In this document: positions 12,513 through 24,400 of the stretch, piece by piece | Numbering within the stretch: position 1 is the first letter of the stretch | Layout: the number at the start of each line of letters is the position of its first letter | Source of the DNA: Brasenia schreberi | Lineage: Eukaryota > Streptophyta > Magnoliopsida > Nymphaeales > Cabombaceae | Assembly (NCBI GenBank): GCA_036023115.1 | Contig: JAYKKT010000086.1 | Span: forward strand, 17,003,501 to 17,067,500 | Direction: 5' to 3' | DNA length: 64,000 bases | Made by a program: the position numbers and the translations under genes | Notes under the pieces: model-generated | Seen by the model: the letters and a program-made list of their open reading frames with translations, nothing else | The model's database searches: none | What the model was told of the DNA's origin: nothing

Positions 12513-15286
12513 GTATGTCATTCTTCAAACAACAGGCAGGAACCCGTTGTGAATCTTAATGAACACGACGACGGTACAATTTGTTCTCTATATGGAAAAC
12601 CTATCGACCAGCAATTTAAACATATATAACGGCTAAGCTAAATGGAGAAAATCTCGTGATGATTTAAGATCTTACTTTTTCTGATAGTACAATTTGTTCT
12701 TTGCACATAATAAAAGAACTACAATTACCCGATTGTCTAGTATTTTGAGCAGCGCGTGCATTCCCTCTTTTTTTCCCCAAAAACAAAGCAAATTTCGGAG
12801 GCACTTATGCATTGCGCTAGCTTGAAGGCCCATGATAGTTTCACTTATTTTATAATAAAACATGGATTCACGTTATGATGTTGCTGCACTAATGAAAAGA
12901 AGAAAAACGTATTAATGGAGTTGAGGTAGTTTGGCTTATAACTAAACAGATAATTGGCTTTACTGCAGGAGGCATATTTGATCAAGACAATGACTATTGT
13001 CATATTTACTTACACACTGCAAATAAGTTCTTTTCTATTTCGCACTGCCTGCATGAAGCAGAAGCAGTTGGTATATGATTGAGATTGAGATATGTAGCTC
13101 ATAAGTTTGGCCCATTGAGGGACGTATCAATTAGTATCAAAGATTCTCAATCAATTATTTCTAATTGTTTCATTGATTATCCACAACGTAGGAATAACCG
13201 AAAACCTGAGGGTACATCAATAACACCTTACAGTATTATCTTCCAAATGAAACTATGCTCGCATACAAGTTGGTCTCAGAATCAGGATATTGCTGTCATC
13301 TACATCTTTACTTAGTCCCGCTATCATGATAATGCACATCAGTTCTGTTGCACAAATACGGTTTGATGCAGAAGCACACACAATCACAGAACAAAGTTCA
13401 CAGAAAACACATCAAGACAAGAAAAGAGCCTAAGGATTTGCTTGGTTGGGCCAAAGATGTCCTCCACAACGAACACAGATCCAAGTATTCATGTCCAACT
13501 TGGGTTCCACCACGAGCTTTTAATTCGTGTTGGAACAGAATTCGTGTTGAACAAAAAACAAGCCGCAATGACAGTTTCATGAAATATGGAACTAAAAGTT
13601 AGAAAATAGCTGTTTAGACATTGTTCCTCATTTTATTTCTTTGCAGGTGGATCAAGCGTAGGAGCAAAACCAAAGGATGAATTGGAAGAGAAAGCCATTG
13701 ATAATGTGCTTTTCTGAAGTTATTGGAAGACCTTTAACTGGTACTGCTTCTACATCTAACACGCTGGGAGCTGATGCTATCCCTAACAGAGACAATTTTA
13801 TTCGTGAGAGTGGCTCCACTAGTACCCCCATTCATGGTGTTCATGGATTCCCATCCACGAGCCCAGAGGAATTGCACAGGAAAGCCAAGGAGGAAATGGA
13901 ATACAGAATTCTAAAACAGCAAGGAAAATCCAAAGAAGCACTCCTCGCCCCCAAGCGCAAAACGGAGCTTGAGAGACGAGCATTACAATTAGAGCGTGCA
14001 ATGCAGAAGACTATCAAAAAGTCTCCTGTTACCAGTTCCTCTGTCTCTGGTGAAACAAATGGCCAACCTTCAGCGGCTACTAGAAAGATCAAACTCAATA
14101 AACAGGTTACAGAAAATTCTGACCTCATATCTGATCAAAAAGAACTTGGATGGTGTGATGCAGATTCCCAAGAAGCCAAGGAAAATCGAATTGCGATGAC
14201 TTTGGAGGGTGAATTCATGAGTATCCTTGGAGATGCTCCTCTAAATTCTCATCCCGCTAAACAAACCAACGTTGACAAGTCCCAAGTGATGGTCCACAGA
14301 AAAAATGCTTTACAATTGAAACGTGAAGGCAGGATTGCAGAGGCAAAAGAAGAACTGAAGAAGGCTAAAATCTTGGAGAAGGAATTAGAAGAAAGAGAAT
14401 TGATGGCCAATGACGAACAATCAGATGATGAAATAGCTGCTCTGATGCATAATGTGGTGCTGACAACGAACAAGACACAAGCATTTTAGGCTACATTGGC
14501 TTCAACATCAACGAATTAACAGGCCTTGGGGAAGATACTGATATTGATTGCATTGAAGTAACAGATGATGACACGAATGATCCGTACATAGCTGCAGCCT
14601 TGAAGTCATTAGGCTACGAAGAAGAAACAGGAAAGGAAGACCTTCCTGTGGAAAGAATAGCCTTCCACTACCTTGCCAGAGATTTCATATAATGAAACTA
14701 TGAATGAGATTCTGGCCCACAAGAGAAGAGCAGTAGCACTTAAAAAGGAAGGGAAGCTCGCAGAGGCCAAAAACGAGCTGCGACGAGCCAAGGTTTTGGA
14801 GAGATCCCTGGAAGTCAGCAAAGAAGAAAATGCAGGCAACGCTCCTACATATGTATCTGAACCTGAACAAAAACGGCAAGAGGTGCAAACTACTTATGGC
14901 AATCAAACAGTTACCCTGCCACTTCATTCAGCTTCCACCAAAACATCAAAATGCATTGAAAGCAGACAACAAGAGCAATCTCGTAAGCCTATTTCGGCTA
15001 GGGAATGCTTCAATAAGCAGCAGCAAGCTTTGGCACACAAGCGACAATCTTTGCAACTAAGGAAAGAGAAGAGGCAGAAAAGGAACTTGAATTGGCAAGG
15101 GCTCTTGAAAGTCTGATAGAAGAATTAAGTGGTGGTGAGACACAGATTCAAATGCCTTTAAGCAGTGAAGATGGGGATTTCCTTGATCCTCAACTTCTGT
15201 CTGCTCTGCACTCTTTAGGCTTGCATGGCACTCCAGCACCAGCCCAGCACAAGCAAGGACGTAGAGTTAGTACCAGAACAAAATAG

Positions 15287-16142
15287 CAAACCTTTTGATC
15301 TCTTGCTCATACATATTCAAGTCAAGAAAGCACCTATCTGAAAGGTAGACTGAAAAAAAAAAGCTGCAATTGGTTGAACTTCATTAAAGCAACGGGTAGT
15401 CTCTGACAGAGTTAAACTGTTGGAGGGGAAGCTTACTTCGTTACCATCTAATTAGTTAAGGTTCCCAAAACTTCCTTTCTGCACTTTTTTTTTTTCTTTA
15501 TCAGCTAATGTATGCTTGATTCAATGTTCTATTGCGTGGTCCATTATGAAAAGCATGGTCTCAGATTTATCTGTTGGAGATTGTCTTGTGTGTTGAAAAT
15601 ATTGGGAGCTTTTGTGTAAGGCTTAAAAGGAGAGACCTTTCTTTTGTGCTCAAACTTTGGCTGTCAATATGGCATCTGGTGTTCAGAAATGGGTCAGACT
15701 AGCTTGCTGGAGGTCATCCTTAGAAATCAGACAATTGGATAATTCTCCCGAAGGAAATATCTTTCTATTGTGATTGCTGCACTGGATGCTTTGTGATGAT
15801 TATAAAGCCACATTAAGTCTCATGGGGACGATGCTAGAATAGAGATTCTCTTGTGCTGTTAGAGTAACAAAATACTTGATAGAATCCATAACGAACTTTA
15901 GAAAGTTTAAGCTAAATGAGAGCAGAGGAGACCAACACCGAAATTGCCTGTTTAGAACCAGCCTGGCAGTTTAAACCAGAACCAAACTGGACCTGAAACT
16001 GGCCATAACCTGTACTAGTAAACTGGACTGGAAATCACTACCAAACCCAGCCCCAGTTATGTTGCTGTTCCTCCTTCCATCCTTCAAACCGCTGGTTTCA
16101 GTCCAACACCGAAATATTTTCTCTATTATTTTTGGTTCTTCA
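15287..16142. other. 3' flank of the FYVE gene; no gene
   Basis: Probable 3' UTR and intergenic DNA. From about 15,930 it becomes the CCAGAACCAAACTGG-rich dispersed repeat, which is interrupted by RTE copy a. The left target duplication TATTATTTTTGGTTCTTCA lies at 16,124-16,142. Confidence 0.5.
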
Positions 16143-19100
16143 ACTTCGCCCATGTAAGGGATCACCCTTGCATTGCCGGTCCCAAGCCCGGATAAAGGAG
16201 GAGGGATGTGTTAGGCTTCCGACAGCCTGCGTAAAACTTCGTCGGATTTTTATAATATGGATTACAAAAATTATGAGCATTGCTTTGGGGCGTCCCCATC
16301 TAGCAACGTGCTGGAGAGCCCAAATGCACTAAGAAGTAAGCAAGGGCCACTATATTTTCGCCCAAATGTAGTGAATCAATTTCTCAGAGGGTTCTCATAT
16401 CATGGACGGGTGTGGGTAAAGAAGTTAGTCCCGCTACATTGCCACCCGAATGTAGTGAAAATTTTTCAGAGAGGGTCTCCGCATTTTTATTATGGACGGA
16501 TGCGGGGGTAAGGAAGTTAGTCCTAAATAATAAGATTTGTATTGGTTCTTGGAATATTGGAACATTATCCGGTAAGCTAATGGAGGTGGTAGATACTATG
16601 ATTCAGAGAAAGATTCATATTCTATGTTTACAAGAGATAAAATGGGTTGAAGAAAAAGCAAAGGAGATAGAGGATACAAGTTTTAAATTATGGTACTCAG
16701 GTAAAAAAAAGGATCGAAATGGAGTTGGTATTATCATAAATAAAGATTTAAAGGAGAGTGTAGTAGACATACAACGATATGGTGACCAAATCATGACGTT
16801 GAAATTAGTGTTAGGAGCAGAGGTTTTGAATATAGTTTATACTTACTTACGCACCCCAAGTAGGACTAGAAGATAGTATAAAGACAGTTTTTTGGGAAGA
16901 GTTAGATAAGGTGTTTCAAAAGATTCCACAAAGAGATGATTTGTTTAGGAGGAGATTTAAATGGACATGTCGGTAAAGAGGCATTAGGACAAGGGATTCA
17001 TGGAAACTTTGGTTTTGGGATATAAACGAGGAAGGTAGGGAGATTTTAAATTTTGCTATAGCATTTGATCTCTTTATAGTCAATACAATCTTCAAAAAAT
17101 GAGATGAACATTTAATTACTTATAAGAGTGGCTTATCATAAACACAAATTGATTACTTTATTTTTGTAAAAAAAGATAGAGCATATTGTAAAGATTGTAA
17201 GGTAATTCCAGGAGAAAGCTTAACCACCCAACATTGACTTTTAGTTATGGATTTACAAATTAAAAAATGGACAAAGAAGAAAAGAGTGCATCGAGCTATT
17301 CAGACTAAACGGTGGAACCTCAAAAGCGAGAAAGAAGATATATTTAAACAAAAAATCCTTCAAGGAGATGTTTGGAATTATGTTGGCACACCCTGTGATA
17401 TGTGGAACAATATGGCTATACATATTAGGAAAGTGGCGAAAGATGTGTTAGGGGTATCTAAGGGAGGTGTACCGGTACAAAAAGAAGCTTGGTGGTGGAG
17501 TGAAGTAGTACAAAATAAAATCAAGGCAAAGAGGGCATGTTCCAAATTACGTTAAACCAAGAAAACTAGTGAAACTTTAGAATCTTATAAGAAAGCAAAG
17601 AAGGAAGCGTAAAAGGCCGTTAGTGAAGCAACAGCTAAGATTTGGGAGGACTTATATAAAAAGCTTAACTCAAAAGAGGGTGAAAGAGATATTTTTAGGA
17701 TAGCTAGGGCTAAAGATAAGAAAACTAAAGATCTTAATTATGTTAGATGCATCAAAGACGAGGATGAAAAAATTCTAGTGGCAAATGATGATATAAGAAA
17801 TAGATGGAAAAACTATTTTTATAATATTTTTAATGAAAATAAAGATGTTAGTATTAGTTTAGGAGATTTAGACAAGTCAAAAAAGTATATAAACCACAAT
17901 TTCTACCGACGTATTCAAAAGAATGAAGTCAAAGAGGCTCTTAAACATATGAAGGGTGGTAAATCGGTAGGACCAGATAATATTCCAATAGAAGTTTGGA
18001 AAATACTAGGAGAAATAGGAATCACTTGGCTCACAAGACTATTTAATGAAATATGAAAAAATCAAAAGATGCCCAAGGAATGGAGAGCAAGTACACTTAT
18101 ACCCATATATAAGAACAAGGGAGACATTCAAAATTATGCGAATTATCGAGGTATCAAGTTAATAAGTCATACTATGAAATTATGGGAAAGAATTATCGAA
18201 CATAGGTTAAGACAAGTATCAAGTACAACAGAGAACCAATTTGGATTCATGCCAAGCAGATCTACTATTGAAGTGATTCACCTTTTGAGACGTCTTATAG
18301 AACATTTTAGAGAAAAAAAGAAAAATCTTCACATGATATTTATTGATCTAGAAAAAGCTTATGATAGAGTACCGAGGGAGGTTCTTTCGAGAACTTTGGA
18401 AAAAAGAGGTATCCCATTGACATATATTAACCTTATAAGAGACATGTATGATGGTGCAAAAACATGTGTGAGGACTCATGAAGGAACGACAGACTTCATT
18501 GAAATTAATATTGGGTTACACCAAGGATCAACTTTAAGTCCATACTTATTTATAATGGTGATGGATGAGTTAACAAAACATATCCAAGATGAAGTACCTT
18601 GGTGTATGTTATTTGGAGATGGCATTATATTAGTGGAGGGCCTCCGACTTAGTAGAACAAAGACAGAATATATGGAATGTAAGTTTGATCATTTGGTTAC
18701 TTGAGAGGACATGAAAATTAAAATTGGCACACATTGCATTCCCCAAAAGGAAAGTTTTAAATACCTAGAGTCAATTTTTCAGAGTGATGGAAGAATTGAT
18801 GGAGATGTTACACATAGACTTAATGCTAGTTGGTTAAAATGGAGAGGGGCATCAGGTATTCTTTGTGATAAGAAGATATCATTAAAGTTAAAAGATAAAT
18901 ATTATAGAGCAGCAATTAGGCCTGCCATGTTTTATGGTTCTGAGTGTTGGGCAGTGAATCATCAACATGTACAAAAGATGTTTGTGACAGAAATGAAGAT
19001 GTTGAGATGGATGAGTGGTCGTACAAGAAAAGACCATATACATAATGAGGTTATTAGAAACAAATTAGGAGTGGCACCAATAGAGGATAAAATGAAAGAA

Positions 19101-19353
19101 CATCATTTAAGATGGTTTGGACATATAGAAAGAAGATTAAAAGAAGAACATGTATAAGGTTAGAAAAACTAAATTTGGAAAGTATTAAAAGAGGTAGAGG
19201 ACGACCACAAAAGTGTTGGAAAGAAACAACAAAGAATGATCTAGCTTATTGGGAGTTAATTGCTAACATGGCACACGATAGGGATCTGTGGAAACAAAGA
19301 ATCCATGTAGCCAACCCCGTCTAGTATGGGAAAAGGCTTAGTTGTTGTTGTTG
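16143..19353 (+). mobile_element. RTE-type LINE, copy a (full length, dead)
   Basis: Non-LTR retrotransposon with an APE-like endonuclease (near 16,525 [23 protein letters not shown]) and a reverse transcriptase ([35 protein letters not shown]). It starts at the conserved leader (CGCCCATGTAAGG) and ends in TAGTATGGGAAAAGGCTTAG plus GTT repeats. An exact 19-bp duplication flanks it (16,124-16,142 and 19,354-19,372). It is dead: a frameshift at a G run near 16,505, stops near 17,236 and 17,554, and a damaged RT core where FADD reads FGDG, followed by a deletion of about 75 bp at 18,637. The ORF stop lies within the 3' tail, so the 3' UTR is only about 30 bp. Family knowledge: plant RTE clade. 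Confidence 0.95.
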
Positions 19354-19372
19354 TATTATTTTTGGTTCTTCA

Positions 19373-19857
19373 TTAAAAAAACTGTAATTAAGGTTATGAA
19401 CCATAGTAGAAACCTGGTGGAACCCAATCCATTTATGGTTCATGATTCGAAACCAACTGTTTCGAACCAGTAGTTCGAGCTTGCAGGGGACCAGACATGT
19501 CTGCAACACCATCGGTTTCAGAATTGAATCATTTTCTGAAAATGTTCACAGAAGAAGCCGAATTCATTCAAATCTGTCAATCAGAAAGTCACAATTCAAA
19601 AATCATGGATCCAACCTTGGGCATTGAAACCTGAATTGGTCCGAGAATGATATTAATTCATCTGTTTCAACCAAAAAGTCGGGCAATTCTGGCCATCACC
19701 CCCTTAACCATAATGCATCAAATCGGAGACCTACTTGTTTCAATTCGAGCGAGGCCAATAGGTTTCTGAAATATTGCTAGTGACCCAGTTTCCGAGCTGA
19801 TGTTTCATCCCTTACCATTTCTTAAGGAAAATTTCTTCTGTACAATGGCCATCAGAA

Positions 19858-19859
<2 letters not shown>
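19373..19859. other. Dispersed repeat, right half; no gene
   Basis: Continuation of the GAACC/GGTTC-rich repeat split by RTE copy a, then unassigned DNA up to the CT microsatellite. Confidence 0.4.

Positions 19860-19921
<62 letters not shown>
19860..19921. repeat. (CT)n microsatellite
   Basis: About 30 uninterrupted TC units. The Ser-Leu and Arg-Glu reading frames across it are artefacts. Confidence 0.95.
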
Positions 19922-19922
<1 letters not shown>

Positions 19923-21385
19923 CAGCAAGGCGCAGGCAACCAGTACATGGAGGTACATATGATGGACGCACGTACAGTAGGTAAGAGTCTTTGACAATCT
20001 AAAAGCATGCCCAGATTAGTTTTACTTACAATTGTTTCATGAGAATAGCAAACGATTCATCACAATGGCCATGAGAATCCAACTCAAGTAACGTGAGCGC
20101 AAACACTACATTTTGTGATCTCAAGGTCATAGCAACGCATAGAGTTCTAGAAATAAACAATTGTAATATAAACCATGAAAAAAATCAAAGAAAGGGTTCA
20201 GGACGCAAAATTTAGAATTGAACAATATCTGGAAAAGTCAGGATCACATCTAATTCCTTAATGACGTAAAAGGGAGTTTCTTTGGAACTTGCTGCGGCAA
20301 ATGCACTTCAATAAGGAGAAACCTAGGTTCTTTGAAAAATAAGCGGGAACCATAAACAATTCAGGAACAGAAAGTTAACGGTAGGTAGAGCTATCGTGAT
20401 TTTGCTGGAAGCACGAAGCAAGGCCAATTTGGAAGAAAATGAAAACATGATTTATAATTCAATTACAAAATTTACGAAGCAAACGTCGCAAGGTTGCTCA
20501 CCTGGTTAGGTGGGCTCACAAGTTGAAGACATGCATCCGGTTTGAGCCTCCCAGTTGTAACAATAGAAAATATGAAGCAGCCCAGTGTGTGAGACGTGTT
20601 TATATATAAATATATATATAGAAAGAGAGAGAGTGATTGGATCCTCCTTACCAAAGACACCCACTCATTGCTTCTGATGGCATGAGTATAATAAAAATAC
20701 TCTTCGTGTTTTTTCGAATTTCTGAAAGAAAATTGAAAATTACATTCATGCCACCCAAAAGCAATGGTAGAAGGAATGTCATAGATGGGCATGATCTCGT
20801 TTTCGTATATATATATATATAAGATAGTTTCTTAACCAATTTTAAAGATCATAACCTGAAAAGACTTGTGACAAGATTTTATATTCTATGCCATTGACGA
20901 TAAGAAAAAGAAAAACATAAGACGCAAATGTAAAAGATAAATAAAGAGAAAAACACCAGAAACACTAAGGGTGGCATAGAAGAAGTGGTGTTGCAATAAG
21001 GCTTCAGAATAGAAAAACATCACCTTCGCAAGCAACCATCTCTCCTAGGGTAAAAACTCCCATAACTTGAAATGAAACTAGAACATATTGTTTATGCCAC
21101 AACTATAAGTTAATAAATTAATGTATTTCTGCCTATTGTTGGTTTGTCAGTTTGTGCAACTTGAATGTTATCATTTTGAGTATGCAATCAGCAAAACATG
21201 TCATACTTAACAATCAGCATTACAAACATAACCAATCTCCCCATTTTCATTGTTGTTCACTCAATTCTTGGGCTCCAAAACTTCCCAATGAGCTGATTGA
21301 AAAACAATTGAGTAGCGTTTATAGAAGGCCACTAAAAGCTCATGTTCCTTCTATCTAATTCGCCTTGCTGGGAGCCTGATGGGGG
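19922..21385. other. 3' flank of the RRM gene (minus strand)
   Basis: No coding sequence recognised. The 3' UTR of the minus-strand RRM gene should lie just left of 21,386. A GGCTCAAACCGG-like B-box on the minus strand near 20,540 hints at a SINE scrap. A short TA run is at about 20,807. Confidence 0.4.
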
Positions 21386-21454
21386 TCAACTGACAGGTGT
21401 AGTAGGCTGTCTAGGTCGTGCATACTCCGCAAATATAACCCACCCATCCAGAAA
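21386..21454 (-). CDS. RRM gene exon 4 (RRM end and stop)
   Basis: It follows TACTTTGCAG and starts at phase 0, as exon 3 requires. It encodes [20 protein letters not shown] and ends at TGA (21,386-21,388). Although 26 kb away, it supplies exactly the RRM C-terminus that the other exons lack. Confidence 0.85.
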   Translation of the reverse strand, partial: FLDGWVIFAEYARPRQPTTPVS

Positions 21455-24400
21455 CTGCAAAGTAGAAAATCAAATGGCAGGCATCATACTATTAAATCAT
21501 GTCCATATCTTGATTATAGAACTCCAATGAAGGGATGAATTGATCAACCAGAAGCAAATAACTCTCTCTCTCTCTCTCTCTTAAACACACAATTATTGGC
21601 TACCCTCTACTGTAGCAATTCATCCGTTGAAATCCTTCAATCACGTTTAACACACGTAACCGTTATTTTTAAAGCTCTTAATTATAGTTCAACAATTTAC
21701 TATGTAGATAATTCTATCAACATTTGAAACAAAATAGATGCATCCCAATTTAAAATGCATACCATAGCATATAGTATGATACGATTTTATCAATTCAATA
21801 CATTATGTGTGTCTTTACATTCGGCATTCCATGTTGAAGCATACTGTAACATATAATATGGCATATCGTACATGACTAACCTTTGCTTTACTTTTCCGAC
21901 ACTAGAGTTGAAAACACAAGTTGATTATTTTGCTTTTAGGAGAAAAGGTAGATCCTAAGAATTATAAACCTAAGACAAAGCTTAACTATCAAACATCAAA
22001 TTTTAGTAATGAATGTATATATAAGAAAATGAACAAAAAAGTAACCACATAGAGTTCTTCAATCTAAACAGTGAAAGTTGAAACCTCAAAAATCAGAAAT
22101 AAAAGAAAAAAGAATTTAAGTGATGCTTATAATTATGTAAGCATAGCTGGTGACACATAGAATAATATGACAATGCACATTAGCAAAGTGGTAGGAGCAC
22201 TCATATAAAAAGAGGCTTAGTGGTATAGTGAAGATGTGCAAGTTAAAACTAAAACAAAAATAGCATATTACATATCGTATTATGTCAATAAAACTAGTGA
22301 AAGTTGAGAAGCTTTTAAAAGGAAAAAACAGCAAAAAAAAGCTATTAGTAAAACAAAAGCTAAAACTTAAGAGGATTTATACAAAAAGCTTAAGAGAAAG
22401 TAAAATAGAAACTTTTGGGATAGCTAAAATTATAGAAATGAAAACTAAAATCAAGGATGACCATATTCTAGTAATAAGTAATGATAATATCGTTTGTACT
22501 GTATCGTATCGTGTATCATTTTTCTCCATGAGACAGGTGTATCGTATCTATCATATATTTTTTAAAGAATAGTTTAAAATATAAAATAATAAAATAATAA
22601 AAAATCAAGATAATTCTAAACAATTTCTAAAATTCAAAAATTGAGTAAACATTCTTCATTGACCATTAATTCAATTGAAATTACAAGCACTTAAGCAATA
22701 CAACTTTATGATTAAACAAGTGGAAAAATTACAACTTTGTTAAGATCATCACCACCTTCAATAGCAAAATCAATATCATCATCCTCTTGTTGATATTGTT
22801 GTGCAACTTCCAAATTGATCAACTAAATGTCTTCTTCAATTAGGAATGTATTTGCTTTATCATCTTGCATAATTTACTCCTCTAAATATCAAGTTCAATC
22901 AAATTGGTTCTCATGCCAACTTGAGTATAACTTTCGTAATTACTTGAAAGAATGATAAGTAAATAAAAATAAAACTAAAATGTTCAAGAATAAAAGCTTA
23001 GTAAACTGAAATAATGAATTGAATATTTAATTAATAATTAATTCTTAATTACCTTTATCGAAGCCGCATGTGGTAACGGATGAAAACTAGGTCATTGAAC
23101 TACATATGTTCAAACTTGTGCCTTTTTGTGTGGATAAGTTCAAAGACACTCTAAATTCTTTCACAACTGATTACATTATAAGTTTAGCTCAAAACCCTTA
23201 TTACAAAATCTTTCTAAGTTTGGACAATCACTTTCAAACCTACTTCACAAAACATCTAACAGAAAAGACAAAATATAAAGATTTATTCTACTATAAATAT
23301 AAGATTTTAAAAACTTAAATATTACACAACAACAACAACAACTAAGCCTTTTCCCATACTAGACGTATATTAAATATTAAGATAAATAATTCATATATTT
23401 ACTTGGACGTATATTACTACGATTTGAATGGCCATAGACAAGCCCATCAAGTAAAGAGCAATAATTCATATATCTCAATCTCTCGACATATAGCATCAGA
23501 TTTACTCTCATAAGGTACTAATTTGTCTATCCAATCAATGATACCTCTATTAATCTCACCGTCCCTTTTAAATGTTGCAAAATACCTAAACGTTTGATTT
23601 AGATAATAAGTTACATGAATAGGCTAATGCAACTGTTTGTTTCATCTATTATCAATAATCCTTCACACAACCACATAATCACTCTCTCTTTAATTAAAAC
23701 TCATTATAGTAGCTTTTTTAACTCTATGCATGACTTCATAAAAATAGCCCATAGAAGGCTTCTTCTCATTGTCTGCCAATCACAAAACTTTAATCAAAGG
23801 ACAAGTGAGCTTCAATAATCTAATACATGAATTCTAAAATGTATTATGAAGATCGTCTCTGAAATCTCCTAAGTTTTCTGCTTCTCCTATTTCGGGCAAC
23901 TCTCCAAACTGTTATCACTCATATGAGGTAAACATTATTTTTAGAGTTTGCTTTGTTTAATAATGCTTTGTACTAATAAGAAATTAGTTGCAAACCGAGT
24001 AGCAATTGTACGAAGGAGATTTGCACCATATGTATATCTACTCATCATTTATAATACAAATGCATGATTACAAATAAATTTAGTGATATCTTCACAACAC
24101 TCAGTTTATTGTTTTTACCTCATTCATCTCTCTAATATTCTCAAGGATGAGATCTAAACAATGGACTATAATTGGTGTCCAATAACAAGTATAATAACTT
24201 TGAGTTAACTCCTTTGTTGCTTTATAGTTAGTTGCATTATCTGTAATTAATTGAACTACATTTTCACCATCTAACCTCTAATATACAACAACAACAACAA
24301 CAACTAAGCCTTTTCCCATACTAGACGGGGTCGACTACATGGATTCTTTGTTTCCACAAATCCCTATCGTGTGCCATGTTAGCATATAACTCACAATAAG

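Larger units (their letters stand above)
9844..15286 (+). pseudogene. FYVE zinc-finger protein gene, frameshifted (phosphoinositide-binding family)
   Basis: FYVE domains bind phosphatidylinositol 3-phosphate on endosomes. Exon 1 (9,844-9,957, ATG start) encodes WAMDASNCQGC. Exon 2 (12,344-12,512) encodes HHCRRCEGIFCSACTRQR and VRICYPC. Joined, they give all four Cys pairs, the basic RRKHHCRRC patch, WxxD and the VRIC signature. Both junctions are GT-AG and in phase. Exon 3 starts at 13,647 in phase but meets TGA at 13,715-13,717. Recognisable text then continues in alternating frames to 15,286: SPEELHRKAKEE (about 13,860), two repeats like HKRRAVALKKEGKLAEAK (about 14,290 and 14,720), and an acidic C-terminal stretch. 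Four frame changes (about 13,711, 14,450-14,480, 14,665, 15,060) argue for a pseudogene; sequence errors are the alternative. Resembles Arabidopsis At1g61690-type proteins, from memory. Confidence 0.85.

Noticed and set aside
13348..13602. An 84-codon plus-strand frame between FYVE exons 2 and 3.
   Set aside because: No similarity to the expected linker of FYVE relatives and no good splice sites at its ends.
19805..20008. Arg-Glu and Ser-Leu repeat proteins.
   Set aside because: They are translations of a CT microsatellite.
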